A DNA stretch of 64,000 nt from Sva-07 sp963710625 (GTDB lineage Bacteria; Actinomycetota; Acidimicrobiia; Acidimicrobiales; Ilumatobacteraceae): assembly GCA_963710625.1 (NCBI GenBank), contig CAVQBG010000003.1, positions 62,001 to 126,000 on the forward strand, in the 5' to 3' direction. Under the pieces are notes generated by a model. The model worked only from the letters and a program-made list of their open reading frames with translations. It was not told where the DNA came from and made no database searches. A program made the translations under genes and the position numbers. Below, piece after piece: positions 25,759 to 33,755 of the stretch; positions within the stretch are counted from its first letter, which is position 1, and every line of letters begins with the position of its first letter.

Positions 25759-26796
25759 TCAGCCGAGGACGAGTTCGGCGAAGCTCGGCAGCGCCATCGC
25801 CGGGCCCGACACCAGGAACTCGGTGATGCACGTCTCGCGCCACTTGGCGAGTTCGTCGCGGATCTTGGCGGGCGGGCCCACGAGCGCCACGTCCTCGACC
25901 ATCGCCAGCGGGATCGCTGCGGCCGCTTCGGCCTTCTTGCCCTCCAGGTAGAGGGCCTGCACCTTGTCGGCGACGTCGCCCCAGCCCATCCGGGCGAACA
26001 CCTCGTAGTGGAAGTTCGCGCCCTTCGCGCCCATGCCGCCGGCATACAGCGCGAGGAACGGCCGCACCATGTCGGCGCACTTCTCGACGTCGTCGCCGGG
26101 AATGATCATCGCCGTGGCCGTGACCTCGAAACGGTCCTGCTTGGTCGGGTCGCCCGAGGCGTCGAAGCCCCGCTGCAGGCAGTCCCGATAGAAGGCGTCG
26201 TCCTTGGGGGAGAAGAAGAGCGGCAGCCATCCGTCGCAGATCTCCGCCGCCAGCGCCACGTTCTTCGGCCCCTCCGCCGCGAGGTAGATCGGGATGTCGT
26301 TGCGCAGCGGATGCACGGTCGACTTGAGGGGCTTGCCGAGCCGGGCGCCGCCGTCGACGGGCATGTCGTAGAACTCGCCGTGGAACTCGACGGGCTCGTC
26401 GCGGGCGATGATCCGCCGCACGATCTCGACGTACTCGCGGGTTCGCGCCAACGGCTTCGGATACGGCTGGCCGTACCAGCCCTCCACCACCTGTGGTCCG
26501 GACGCTCCGAGGCCGAGGATGAACCGTCCGTTCGAGAGGTGATCCATCGTGATCGCTGCCATCGCCGTGGCCGCTGGTGTGCGAGCCGCCATCTGCATGA
26601 TGGCGGTGCCGAGCTGCAGTGTCTCGGTCGCCGCACCCCACCACGCAAGGGGGGTCAGCGCGTCGGAACCGTACGCCTCGGCGGTCCAGACCGAGTTGAA
26701 CCCGAGTTGTTCGGCCTGCTGCACCGCTTCGAGCACACCCTTCGGCGGCCCCGCCGACCAGTATCCGGTGTTGTAGCCGAGCTTGATGTCTGCCAT
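25759..26796 (-). CDS. LLM-class (F420-type) oxidoreductase
   Basis: A 345-residue luciferase-like TIM-barrel protein. The beginning MADIKLGYNTGYW then VWTAEAYGSDALTPLAWWGA, LGTAIMQMAARTPAATAMAA, and LGLGASGPQVVEGWYG are standard for the actinobacterial F420-dependent subfamily. Length is normal. It probably uses reduced F420 or FMN on an unknown substrate. ATG 26796 begins the conserved first strand; nothing upstream in frame is conserved. It is divergent from arfB. Confidence 0.93.
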   Translation of the reverse strand: MADIKLGYNTGYWSAGPPKGVLEAVQQAEQLGFNSVWTAEAYGSDALTPLAWWGAATETLQLGTAIMQMAARTPAATAMAAITMDHLSNGRFILGLGASGPQVVEGWYGQPYPKPLARTREYVEIVRRIIARDEPVEFHGEFYDMPVDGGARLGKPLKSTVHPLRNDIPIYLAAEGPKNVALAAEICDGWLPLFFSPKDDAFYRDCLQRGFDASGDPTKQDRFEVTATAMIIPGDDVEKCADMVRPFLALYAGGMGAKGANFHYEVFARMGWGDVADKVQALYLEGKKAEAAAAIPLAMVEDVALVGPPAKIRDELAKWRETCITEFLVSGPAMALPSFAELVLG

Positions 26797-26842
26797 GGCG
26801 CCACCGTAGGTCGAACGGTTCGGGGTCGGGCATGCTGGAGGG

Positions 26843-27265
26843 GTGGGAGCGATCGACGATCGACTGGTGATCACCGACTCGGTCCGTGTCCCGCGCCACG
26901 AACTCGACGTGCGGTTCAGCCCCTCGGGCGGTCCGGGCGGCCAACACGCGAACAAGGCGGCCACCCGCGCCGAGTTGACCTTCGACGTCGAGTCGTCGTC
27001 GGCGTTCACCGATGCCCAACGCGAGCGGGTCGTCCGGCGGGTCGGCCCGGTCGTCCGCATCGTCGCCGACGACGAACGCTCGCAGCTCCGCAATCGCACG
27101 CTCGCCGAGCAGCGTCTCGCCGAGAAACTCCGCAGCGCACTGCACGTCCCGGTACGTCGCCGGGCGACGAAGCCGACCCGCGGCTCACAGCGCCGTCGCG
27201 TCGAGGCCAAGAAGCAACGGGGCCAGACCAAGCGGTTCCGACGCCCGCCGTCGGCCGACGACTGA
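26843..27265 (+). CDS. arfB: ArfB-like peptidyl-tRNA hydrolase (ribosome rescue)
   Basis: A 140-residue release-factor-like protein with the catalytic GGQ motif in SGGPGGQHANK near residue 30 and a basic C-terminal tail rich in Arg and Lys (GSQRRRVEAKKQRGQTKRFR). Stand-alone RF-1 domain proteins of this size rescue ribosomes stalled on mRNA without a stop codon; the basic tail senses the empty mRNA channel. Start is GTG 26843. It converges with alkB, 17 bp between stops. Confidence 0.93.
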   Translation: MGAIDDRLVITDSVRVPRHELDVRFSPSGGPGGQHANKAATRAELTFDVESSSAFTDAQRERVVRRVGPVVRIVADDERSQLRNRTLAEQRLAEKLRSALHVPVRRRATKPTRGSQRRRVEAKKQRGQTKRFRRPPSADD

Positions 27266-27282
27266 CGACCAGCGGGTCGAAC

Positions 27283-27951
27283 TCAGACCGACCGGAACGT
27301 GACGCTCAACCGCGGCCCGTCGACCGACCGGACCTTCGGCACCGTGTGCTCCCAGTGGTGCTGGCACGCCCCGCCCATCACGAACAGGTCGCCGTTGCCG
27401 AGCGACCAGCTCCGCGACGGCCCGCCGCCCCGATCCCGTCGCGGTCGCAGACGAAGTGGGCGGGGCGCACCGGTGCTGACGATTGCGATCACGGGGTTGG
27501 TGACGACGTGGCGGTGGCGGTCGCCGTGCCACGCCACCGAGTCGTCGCCGTCGCGATACAGGTTGAACCCGATCGAGTCGAAGGGCTCGGTGTATCGCCC
27601 GGCGAGCGCAAGCCGCATGTCGCGAAGCAGTTCGAGTGGCTCGGGCGCCCCGCATTCGACACCCCACCAGGCCGACAGCCGGGGCTCGTCGACGATCCGC
27701 TCGTACATCGCGATCCCGGTCCGTTGCCGAAGCGGAAGCACGTCGAGGAGCTCGTCGAAGACGGTGTCGGCGCCCTGGAGCCACCCGGGAACGAGTTCGA
27801 CCCAGGTGGTCGCATCGAGGTCGGTCCGGACGGCCTCCCGGAACTCCGCGTCGAATGACGGGGGCAAGGTGCCGAAGAGCGACCGTTGGGCAGCGACGGA
27901 GCCGAAAGAGAACACATGTTCGATTGTGTCCGTGATCAGCGTCTGCGTCAA
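27283..27951 (-). CDS. alkB: AlkB-type 2-oxoglutarate/Fe(II) dioxygenase
   Basis: A 222-residue dioxygenase. The facial triad is visible as WHGDR (HxD) and the distal His in HHWEHTVPK; the 2-oxoglutarate-binding arginines lie in PRLSVTFRSV at the very C-terminus. The NLYRDGDDSVAWHGD context is diagnostic of AlkB. It would oxidatively demethylate alkylated bases. There is no adjacent ada gene. Start ATG 27951. Confidence 0.92.
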   Translation of the reverse strand: MTQTLITDTIEHVFSFGSVAAQRSLFGTLPPSFDAEFREAVRTDLDATTWVELVPGWLQGADTVFDELLDVLPLRQRTGIAMYERIVDEPRLSAWWGVECGAPEPLELLRDMRLALAGRYTEPFDSIGFNLYRDGDDSVAWHGDRHRHVVTNPVIAIVSTGAPRPLRLRPRRDRGGGPSRSWSLGNGDLFVMGGACQHHWEHTVPKVRSVDGPRLSVTFRSV

Positions 27952-27996
27952 GTCGCCGGGCTGCGTGCCGCGAGCCCGACGACACCCGGGGTGCGT

Positions 27997-29133
27997 TCAG
28001 ACGTCGGGCCCCAACGCGTCGATCGCTGTCGCCCCGAGCGACTCGGCGACGGTTGCATTCGCGTATGCGCCGCCGATGGTGTTCAGCCCGTGCGCCATGG
28101 CGGGGTCGCGACGGGCAGCGCCGATCGGTCCGTGCAACGCCACGTCCAACTGGAACGGCAGGGTGGCGTTGGTGAGCGCGTAGGTGCTCGTGTGCGGCAC
28201 GGCTCCCGGCATGTTCCCGACGGCGTAGTGGACCACGTCGTGCACGACGTAGGTCGGATCGTCGTGGGTGGTCTCGCGGGTGGTGGCGATGCAACCGCCC
28301 TGGTCGACCGCCACGTCGACGATCACCGCACGCGGCTTCATCTGCTCCACCATCTCTTCGCTGACCACCACCGGCGCCCGCCCACCGGCGACGAGCACGG
28401 CACCGATCACCAGGTCGGCATCGAGGACGGCGCGTTCGATCGCGCCACGGTTCGAGGCGGCGGTCATGATCCGTCCGCGGTGGATCTGATCGACGAAGCG
28501 CAGCCGGTCGAGGTTCTTGTCGACGAGCACGACCTCGGCCTCCATGCCCGCCGCGATCCACGCCGCGTTCCAGCCGACGTTGCCTGCCCCGAGCACGACC
28601 ACCTTGGCGGGGCGAACCCCGGGGGCGCCACCCATCAGCACCCCGCGTCCACCGTTGTGGCGCTCGAGGTAGTGGGCGCCCATCTGTGGAGCGAGGCGAC
28701 CTGCGACCTCGCTCATCGGGGCGAGCAGCGGCAGCGAACCGTCGGCCATCTGGACCGTCTCGTATGCGATGGCCGTGGTCCTGGCCGCCAGGAGCGCCTC
28801 GGCCACCGCCGGGTAGGCGGCGAGATGGAGGTAGGTGAACAACGTGAGATCCTCGCGCAGGTACCCGTACTCCGAGGGTTGAGGCTCCTTGACCTTGACC
28901 ACCATCTCCTGCGCCCAGGCGTCGGCGGCGGTCGGCACGATGTCGGCACCGGCCGCGACGTAGTCGGCGTCGCTGATCGACGCACCCTCGCCCGCGCCGG
29001 TCTCGACGAGGACGTCGATCCCGTGCCGTTCGAGTTCACGAACACCGTCCGGCGTCATCGCCACTCGGTGTTCGGCGGTCTTCACTTCTCGCGGGACACC
29101 CACGGTGCGCACGACGGACGAGGTGACGGTCAT
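27997..29133 (-). CDS. ald: alanine dehydrogenase
   Basis: A 378-residue NAD-dependent L-alanine dehydrogenase. N-terminal VGVPREVKTAEHRVAMTP, catalytic lysine in MVVKVKEPQPSEY, catalytic His in FTYLHLAA, and the NAD site VVLGAGNVGWNAA are all present. It interconverts L-alanine and pyruvate plus ammonia. The C-terminus HGLNTIGGAYANATVAES matches the family. ATG 29133 starts the conserved region; the divergent hydroxyacid dehydrogenase starts 59 bp away. Confidence 0.96.
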   Translation of the reverse strand: MTVTSSVVRTVGVPREVKTAEHRVAMTPDGVRELERHGIDVLVETGAGEGASISDADYVAAGADIVPTAADAWAQEMVVKVKEPQPSEYGYLREDLTLFTYLHLAAYPAVAEALLAARTTAIAYETVQMADGSLPLLAPMSEVAGRLAPQMGAHYLERHNGGRGVLMGGAPGVRPAKVVVLGAGNVGWNAAWIAAGMEAEVVLVDKNLDRLRFVDQIHRGRIMTAASNRGAIERAVLDADLVIGAVLVAGGRAPVVVSEEMVEQMKPRAVIVDVAVDQGGCIATTRETTHDDPTYVVHDVVHYAVGNMPGAVPHTSTYALTNATLPFQLDVALHGPIGAARRDPAMAHGLNTIGGAYANATVAESLGATAIDALGPDV

Positions 29134-29192
29134 CGCCTCATCATGCCCGATCGATCCATCGTGCGACCCCAACCGCTACCTTCGGGGTTTCG

Positions 29193-30116
29193 ATGACGAA
29201 CAGCGACGCTCCTCGCATCCACCTCGGGCCGGACACCGCGCCTGCCTGGCTCGCCGACGCGGTGGTCGAAGGGGGCGGTCAACTCGTCGACGCTGCCGAC
29301 GCCGAGGCGATCGTGTGGTCGGACGCACGCAACGTCGAGACCCTCGGGCAGATCCTCGACGACGGCGACCACATCCGGTGGGTGCAGTTGCCGTTTGCCG
29401 GTATCGAGAACTTCGTCGAACACCTCGATCATGATCGCGTGTGGACGTGTGGCAAGGGCGTCTATGCGGAGCCGGTCGCCGAGATGGCGCTGGCGCTCGG
29501 CGTGGCGGGACTGCGAAATCTCGGCGTGTACGCCAATGCCGAAGAGTGGGGGAGGCCCGCCGGTCGGAACCTGCTCGACGGCAGCGTCACGATCCTCGGT
29601 GGCGGTGGCATCACCGAGTCGTTGGTTCGTCTGCTGCAGCCGTGGAACTGTCGGATCACCGTGGTGCGCAGCAATGTCCAGGCCATGGACGGCGTCGACG
29701 ACGTCCTCGAGGCCGACCGATTCGCGGACGCTCTGCCGGGGGCGGATCTCGTGGTGCTGGCACTGGCGCTGACCCCCGAGACCGAGGGCATGTTCAGCCG
29801 TGACGAGTTCGCGCTGATGGAGTCGCATGCCTGGATCGTCAACGTGGCCAGGGGTCGCCACATCGTCACCGACGACCTGGTCGACGCGCTCCGTTCGGGA
29901 ACGATCGGCGGAGCCGGCCTCGACGTCACCGACCCCGAACCGTTGCCGGCGGGGCATCCACTGTGGTCGCTCCCCAACTGCATCATCACGCCGCACGTCG
30001 GCAACACGCCCGAGATGGCGAAGCCGTTGCTGGCCCGCCGCGTTGTCGACAACGTCCGGCGATTCGCCCGCGGTGAGGAGTTGATCGGGCTGGTCGACGT
30101 CGACGCCGGATACTGA
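29193..30116 (+). CDS. D-2-hydroxyacid dehydrogenase family protein
   Basis: A 307-residue NAD(P)-dependent dehydrogenase. The Rossmann motif ILGGGGITESLVRLL is followed by the catalytic triad regions: Arg in VNVARGRHIV, Glu in DPEPLPAGHPLW, and His in NCIITPHVGN. The N-terminal substrate domain is short, as in GhrA-like hydroxypyruvate/glyoxylate reductases. Together with the aminotransferase and alanine dehydrogenase nearby, a role in 2-oxoacid metabolism is plausible. ATG 29193. Confidence 0.9.
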   Translation: MTNSDAPRIHLGPDTAPAWLADAVVEGGGQLVDAADAEAIVWSDARNVETLGQILDDGDHIRWVQLPFAGIENFVEHLDHDRVWTCGKGVYAEPVAEMALALGVAGLRNLGVYANAEEWGRPAGRNLLDGSVTILGGGGITESLVRLLQPWNCRITVVRSNVQAMDGVDDVLEADRFADALPGADLVVLALALTPETEGMFSRDEFALMESHAWIVNVARGRHIVTDDLVDALRSGTIGGAGLDVTDPEPLPAGHPLWSLPNCIITPHVGNTPEMAKPLLARRVVDNVRRFARGEELIGLVDVDAGY

Positions 30117-30167
30117 CCAGCGCCTCCCGGAGACGTCGCCGGGTGACGGGCGTAGCGTGGTGCCATC

Positions 30168-30797
30168 GTGTCCCGACCGACCCACTACGACACTCTCCGA
30201 GTCCCTCCCTCGGCGACCGATGCCCAGATCCGCGAGGCCTACCGTCGACTGGCACGTGAACACCATCCCGACCGAGCGCTCGCTGCTCCGACCTCGTCGC
30301 CACTGTCGATGCCGGAGATCAACGAGGCGTACCGTGTGCTGGGCGACCCGGCGCGCCGAGCGGTGTACGACGCCGGCCTGCGTTCGGGATCGTCTGCTTC
30401 GTCGTCGAGCCGAGCGGCATCCCACTCCACGGACGACGACGCCGCCACCGGCCCTGCGCCGATGCATCCGAGCCATCTCGGCCCCGCGCGGATCCCATGG
30501 CGAAGCCTGCTGTTCGTCGGTGCGATCGCCGTGATCGGCATCGTGGTGCTCGCCCAGTTCACCGACCCGGGCGAACCGGCTGCACCCGATGGCATCCTGC
30601 GTCTCGGCGACTGCGCGAGCGTCGAACCCGACAACTCGGTCCGGGAGGTGGCCTGCACCGGTGACCCGACGGTCGACCTGGTCGTCGAGGCCTTCGTCCC
30701 GTTCGATGCTCGTTGCCCGGGTGCGACGGTGGCCTATCGCGACCGCCAGGGGATGGGGGTCGCGTGCATCGCGGCGCCGGTCGTCGCGCCGGGTTGA
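30168..30797 (+). CDS. membrane-anchored DnaJ-domain protein
   Basis: A 209-residue protein beginning with a J domain (residues 6-70) including the HPD tripeptide in EHHPDR. After a Ser/Asp-rich linker there is one transmembrane segment (SLLFVGAIAVIGIVVLAQF, about residues 108-127) and an outer C-terminal domain with four cysteines, resembling septum-formation/DUF4190-type extracytoplasmic domains. It would recruit DnaK to the membrane (inference). It ends 46 bp before tRNA-Val. Confidence 0.87.
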   Translation: MSRPTHYDTLRVPPSATDAQIREAYRRLAREHHPDRALAAPTSSPLSMPEINEAYRVLGDPARRAVYDAGLRSGSSASSSSRAASHSTDDDAATGPAPMHPSHLGPARIPWRSLLFVGAIAVIGIVVLAQFTDPGEPAAPDGILRLGDCASVEPDNSVREVACTGDPTVDLVVEAFVPFDARCPGATVAYRDRQGMGVACIAAPVVAPG

Positions 30798-30843
30798 GAC
30801 GGCGCGATCGCGTCGGCGGCTGATATCTTGTGGCTTCCCCAAG

Positions 30844-30916
30844 GGGCGATTAGCTCAGCTGGAAGAGCGCCACGTTCACACCGTGGAGGTCGGGAGATCG
30901 AGACTCCCATCGCCCA
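30844..30916 (+). tRNA. tRNA-Val (anticodon CAC)
   Basis: 73 nt fold into a complete cloverleaf: acceptor GGGCGAT/ATCGCCC, D-stem GCTC/GAGC, anticodon stem CCACG/CGTGG with loop TTCACAC giving anticodon CAC, T-stem GGGAG/CTCCC, discriminator A, no encoded CCA. The T-loop is ATCGAGA, with A instead of the usual T at its first position. Its 3' 42 bases are part of a 44-bp repeat found again at 50033-50076, making it the integration site of the island that follows. Confidence 0.95.
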
Positions 30917-30918
30917 CC
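30875..30918 (+). repeat. attL of the tRNA-Val island
   Basis: 44 bp from the anticodon loop through the 3' end of tRNA-Val plus two bases. It matches 50033-50076 at 43 of 44 positions (C versus G at 30882/50040). Identity starts exactly in the anticodon loop, a usual crossover site for tyrosine integrases. The full tRNA is preserved at this end. Confidence 0.9.
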
Positions 30919-30962
30919 CGATAAGCCCTGGTCAGAGGCCCGATAAGCCCTGGTCAGAGGCC
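30919..30962 (+). repeat. 22-bp exact tandem duplication next to attL
   Basis: Two identical adjacent 22-bp units (30919-30940 and 30941-30962), beginning cgataagccctgg and ending cagaggcc. They start immediately after the attL core. The corresponding place at the right-hand junction (50089 on) has a single related copy. Confidence 0.9.
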
Positions 30963-30995
30963 ATATCGCTCGACTGGGCCGGTTGCGAGGAGCCG

Positions 30996-31017
30996 CCAGG
31001 TGCACACCAGGTGCACA
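30996..31017 (+). repeat. candidate integrase arm sites (left)
   Basis: The 11-mer ccaggtgcaca occurs twice in direct tandem (30996-31006, 31007-31017). The same 11-mer recurs once at 49915-49925, just upstream of the integrase gene. Short direct repeats at both ends near the att cores are typical arm-type integrase binding sites. Confidence 0.65.
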
Positions 31018-31310
31018 GGATTTCCCGCCATCAGTCGTGATGTACCACCACGCGATGGATCCGGCGGCACGAGTCGACACCAGACATCACGTCGTGACTC
31101 GGTGTTGTCGACGCGTCGGAGCACGTTCGGCGCAGCCATCAAACGACGGTCCGAACCTCGAGCGCGACGACGTACTCGCGGCGCTCGAGTACGCGGCCAA
31201 GGTCACTCAGACTCGCACCTCAGTATCGACGTCGGCGGCGTAGATCTCCGTGTCCTGATCTTCGGGACGGTGGGCGTGATGTGATTTCCGTCACGTCCGG
31301 AGTGCCATCC

Positions 31311-31360
31311 GGTGTCCGCTGGTGTCCATTGGTGTTCACGAGTGTCCGCTGGTGTCGAAG
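31311..31360 (+). repeat. five 10-bp-period repeats upstream of excisionase-like gene
   Basis: Five consecutive decamers: ggtgtccgct, ggtgtccatt, ggtgttcacg, agtgtccgct, ggtgtcgaag. The spacing of one helical turn places all copies on one DNA face, as for cooperative binding of a small DNA-bending protein. They lie 60 bp before the excisionase-like start. Confidence 0.65.
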
Positions 31361-31419
31361 CGTCCGGCGGATCCGGGCCCTTGTCGACTGAATTTCATGG
31401 GTGTAAGTAGGACGGTCCC

Positions 31420-31656
31420 ATGGATCCCATGGACGACATCGTGGAGCCGGCACCGCCCGAGCTCCTGACAGTCGAGGAAGCGTCGAAGGTGATGCGCATC
31501 GGCTGGCAGCTCGCGTACGACCTGGCGAACGACTACCTCGCATCCGGCGGGACTCAGGGCTTGCCGGTGATCCGCTTCGGCGTCAAGTGCTTGCGGGTGC
31601 CCCGATGGGCGTTGCGCGAGCTGGTGTCGTCGATGGGCATCGAAATCGACTTCTGA
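31420..31656 (+). CDS. excisionase-like helix-turn-helix protein
   Basis: A 78-residue protein with a single winged HTH of the excisionase/MerR-like type: ELLTVEEASKVMRIGWQLAY, followed by a wing and VIRFGVKCLRVPRWALRELV (the usual 'G..irvpr..l..w' ending of HTH_17 proteins). It lies near attL behind the decamer repeats, consistent with a recombination directionality factor or a local regulator. The integrase is at the opposite end, which is unusual. ATG 31420; an internal ATG at 31429 is an alternative. Confidence 0.7.
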   Translation: MDPMDDIVEPAPPELLTVEEASKVMRIGWQLAYDLANDYLASGGTQGLPVIRFGVKCLRVPRWALRELVSSMGIEIDF

Positions 31657-31895
31657 GAGGACGCCGATTCAGGCCAAACCAATGATTATGCGGTGGGCTG
31701 ATCTACCCGGGAGGCCACCCTTCGCCGGTACTGCAGTGCGAAGGCTCGCGCTCCTGTTCGTGAATACGGGCCGTGGCGGAGGCGGGCGCGCACCGCTCAG
31801 TGCCAGTATCTGAAGCGACCACAGCGCTTCAACATCGCCCGAGATCTGGACGAAGAGCCCTGTGCTGCCGAGCCCGTTCCGGGCAGCGTGGAGAC
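31657..31895. other. short gap, nothing recognised
   Basis: About 240 bp between the excisionase-like gene and the membrane protein. Reading frames here show no family resemblance. It presumably holds the promoter of the following pair. Confidence 0.35.
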
Positions 31896-32555
31896 ATGGA
31901 AACGGATTCGACCACCTCGCCGGATCCGGTGACCACAGACAGAACGGACTGGATCGGCTTCGTCGCTGCGATCGCTGCGGCGCTGATGATCGTCCTGCTC
32001 CCTGCTGTCCTACTGGTCCAGATCGAGGTGACCGACGCTGAGGTTGCCGCCACCCGAAGTTGCGGTTCGGTGTTCGACAGCGTCGTCGACCGATCGGGGT
32101 GGGAGCAGTGGTGGGCCAACGACCTCGATGAACCCGACGAGGTCCGGTCGGCGCTCGTGCGCACCACTCGCTGCCCGGGAGCGGTCAACCAACGCGTGGC
32201 AATCGCAGCAGTGCTCGCCATCACCGCGGTGGTCTCGGGTGCCGTGGCGATCGCGAGAACGAAGGCTGACCGATCAGCAGACACCGCAGCCTCGCCCATC
32301 GGCCGCCGTGTCGTGCGGATCGGTCGGCTCACCTCCGCGCTCGGCGGCGCCCTCACGGCTCTCGGGATCATCGCCATCGTCATCCTCGTCGCCGATGCCG
32401 ACTCGACACTGTTCCTCTACACGGATCGACTCGTCGTCGCGGTCGTCGGCCTCATCGTGCTCATCCCGACCATCACACTCTTCGTGATCGGACGAGTACT
32501 CGTCCTGCTCGGAGAGAATGCCCAACAGTCCGAACGGGATCGATCGGATGGGTAG
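31896..32555 (+). CDS. hypothetical membrane protein, 4 predicted helices
   Basis: A 219-residue protein with hydrophobic segments at about 20-45 (WIGFVAAIAAALMIVLLPAV), 105-122, 150-170 and 180-205. Between helices 1 and 2 is an outer loop with two cysteines (RSCGSVFDSV and TTRCPGAV) that could form a disulfide. No family is recognised. Its last codons overlap the start of the SagB-type reductase gene, so the two are probably translated together. Confidence 0.6.
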   Translation: METDSTTSPDPVTTDRTDWIGFVAAIAAALMIVLLPAVLLVQIEVTDAEVAATRSCGSVFDSVVDRSGWEQWWANDLDEPDEVRSALVRTTRCPGAVNQRVAIAAVLAITAVVSGAVAIARTKADRSADTAASPIGRRVVRIGRLTSALGGALTALGIIAIVILVADADSTLFLYTDRLVVAVVGLIVLIPTITLFVIGRVLVLLGENAQQSERDRSDG

Positions 32556-33255
32556 CGCTCTTCGAACACTCGTGATTGTGGCGACGCTGATCGCCGGGTG
32601 CGCGTCGGAGGCCCCGAACGAGATCCTGCAGCAGACACAGCGATACCCGACGGTGGTCGAACTCCCGGCGCCAGTTCTGAACGGAACGCTCTCACTGGAG
32701 CAAGCGCTCCACGAACGACGATCGCTGCGGGAGTACGCCACCACCCCGCTGACGCTGGACCAAGTCGGTCAGCTTCTCTGGGCCGGCCAGGGAATCACCG
32801 ACGACGACCGCGGCTATCGAACAGCACCCTCGGCGGGGGCTCGCTACCCGTTGGAGTTGTACGCGGTCACCGCGTCCGACCTCATGCACTACCTGCCCAT
32901 CGGCCATCGAGTGGAGCAGCGTGCGGACACCACCACGTTGGAGGCACTGGCGGACGCCGCGTTCGACCAGGAGTTCGTCGGCAGCGCACCACTCGTCGTC
33001 GTCATCGCCGCTGAACCGGCCCGAACAGAGCAGGAGTACGGCGCCGCCGCCGGGGAGCTGGTGAACCGTGAAGCCGGCCATGCCGCGCAGAACATCCTCC
33101 TGCAGGCAACCGCGCTCGGGCTCGCCGCGGTTCCGGTCGGCGGCTTCGACCCGACAGCCATCGCACGCCCGCTCGCGCTTCCGCCCGGTCAGGTGGTGCT
33201 GTACCTGATCCCGGTCGGCGAGCCCACGGACGGAGCCGAAGACGGGCCTCCCTGA
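32548..33255 (+). CDS. SagB-type nitroreductase-family lipoprotein
   Basis: A 235-residue product when started at ATG 32548. The N-terminus is a lipoprotein signal with lipobox LIAGC. The rest is a SagB/ThcOx-like FMN oxidoreductase domain: ERRSLREYATTPLTLDQVGQ, LLWAGQGIT, RTAPSAGARYPLELYAV and the C-terminal GLAAVPVGGFDP. SagB proteins are usually cytoplasmic dehydrogenases acting on azoline peptides; an exported lipid-anchored form is different. Starting at ATG 32518 instead would destroy the signal-peptide shape. It overlaps the upstream membrane protein gene. Confidence 0.8.
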   Translation: MGSALRTLVIVATLIAGCASEAPNEILQQTQRYPTVVELPAPVLNGTLSLEQALHERRSLREYATTPLTLDQVGQLLWAGQGITDDDRGYRTAPSAGARYPLELYAVTASDLMHYLPIGHRVEQRADTTTLEALADAAFDQEFVGSAPLVVVIAAEPARTEQEYGAAAGELVNREAGHAAQNILLQATALGLAAVPVGGFDPTAIARPLALPPGQVVLYLIPVGEPTDGAEDGPP

Positions 33256-33349
33256 CGCAGTTCGAACCGGTGTCGCCCTGAGGACACACCTGTCAGACCT
33301 CCCGATCGTGCTCGTTCCGTCGGCTGAGCCGCATTCCCGATCGGTCCTC

Positions 33350-33755
33350 TCAGTGCTGGGCTCTCAAGCGCGTCACGGCCTTTTCGATCTCGACGATGGC
33401 GAAGACCCCGATGCCGATCGTGCCAGAGACGATCCAGCCGAGGATCCCAAGCGGAGCGGTCTCGAACATTGTGTTCATGAACGGCAGGTAGACGAAGCCG
33501 AGTTGCAGCAGCGTCAACACGCCGACCGCGGCCCATGCGACGGGGTTCGCAAGGAGCCGTGCCGGCAGGTAGCTGGCCTCGTGGAGGAAGCGGGCGCTGA
33601 ACAGGTAGCAGACCTGGCCGAACACCAAGGTGTTGACCGCGACCGTTCGGTCGATGGCGAGGTCGTGTGCGCTGCGATCGGCGAGCAGGAAGACGGCGAT
33701 CGTTGCGCCGCCCACCACCGCGCCGACGAACCCGACGCGCTGCGCGCGGAACTCA
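33350..33755 (-). pseudogene. C-terminal fragment of a P-type cation ATPase
   Basis: The leftward frame ending at 33350 encodes RVGFVGAVVGGATIAVF, RTVAVNTLVFGQVCYLFSAR, LTLLQLGFVYLPFMNTMF and a terminal VEIEKAVTRLR. This is the last membrane section (Cation_ATPase_C) of calcium/cation P-type ATPases. All catalytic parts are absent. Similarity stops near 33750, where the antisense frame becomes another truncated gene. An N-terminal fragment of the same kind of ATPase lies at 39456 in the opposite orientation, suggesting one gene broken by rearrangement. Confidence 0.75.

Larger units (their letters stand above)
30963..31419. other. non-coding left end of the island
   Basis: No family-like ORF is visible. 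The segment holds an imperfect homologue of 50089-50196 (left copy 30953-31060), two integrase arm-like repeats and a 10-bp-period repeat array, so it is best read as the recombination and control region of the island. Confidence 0.6.
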
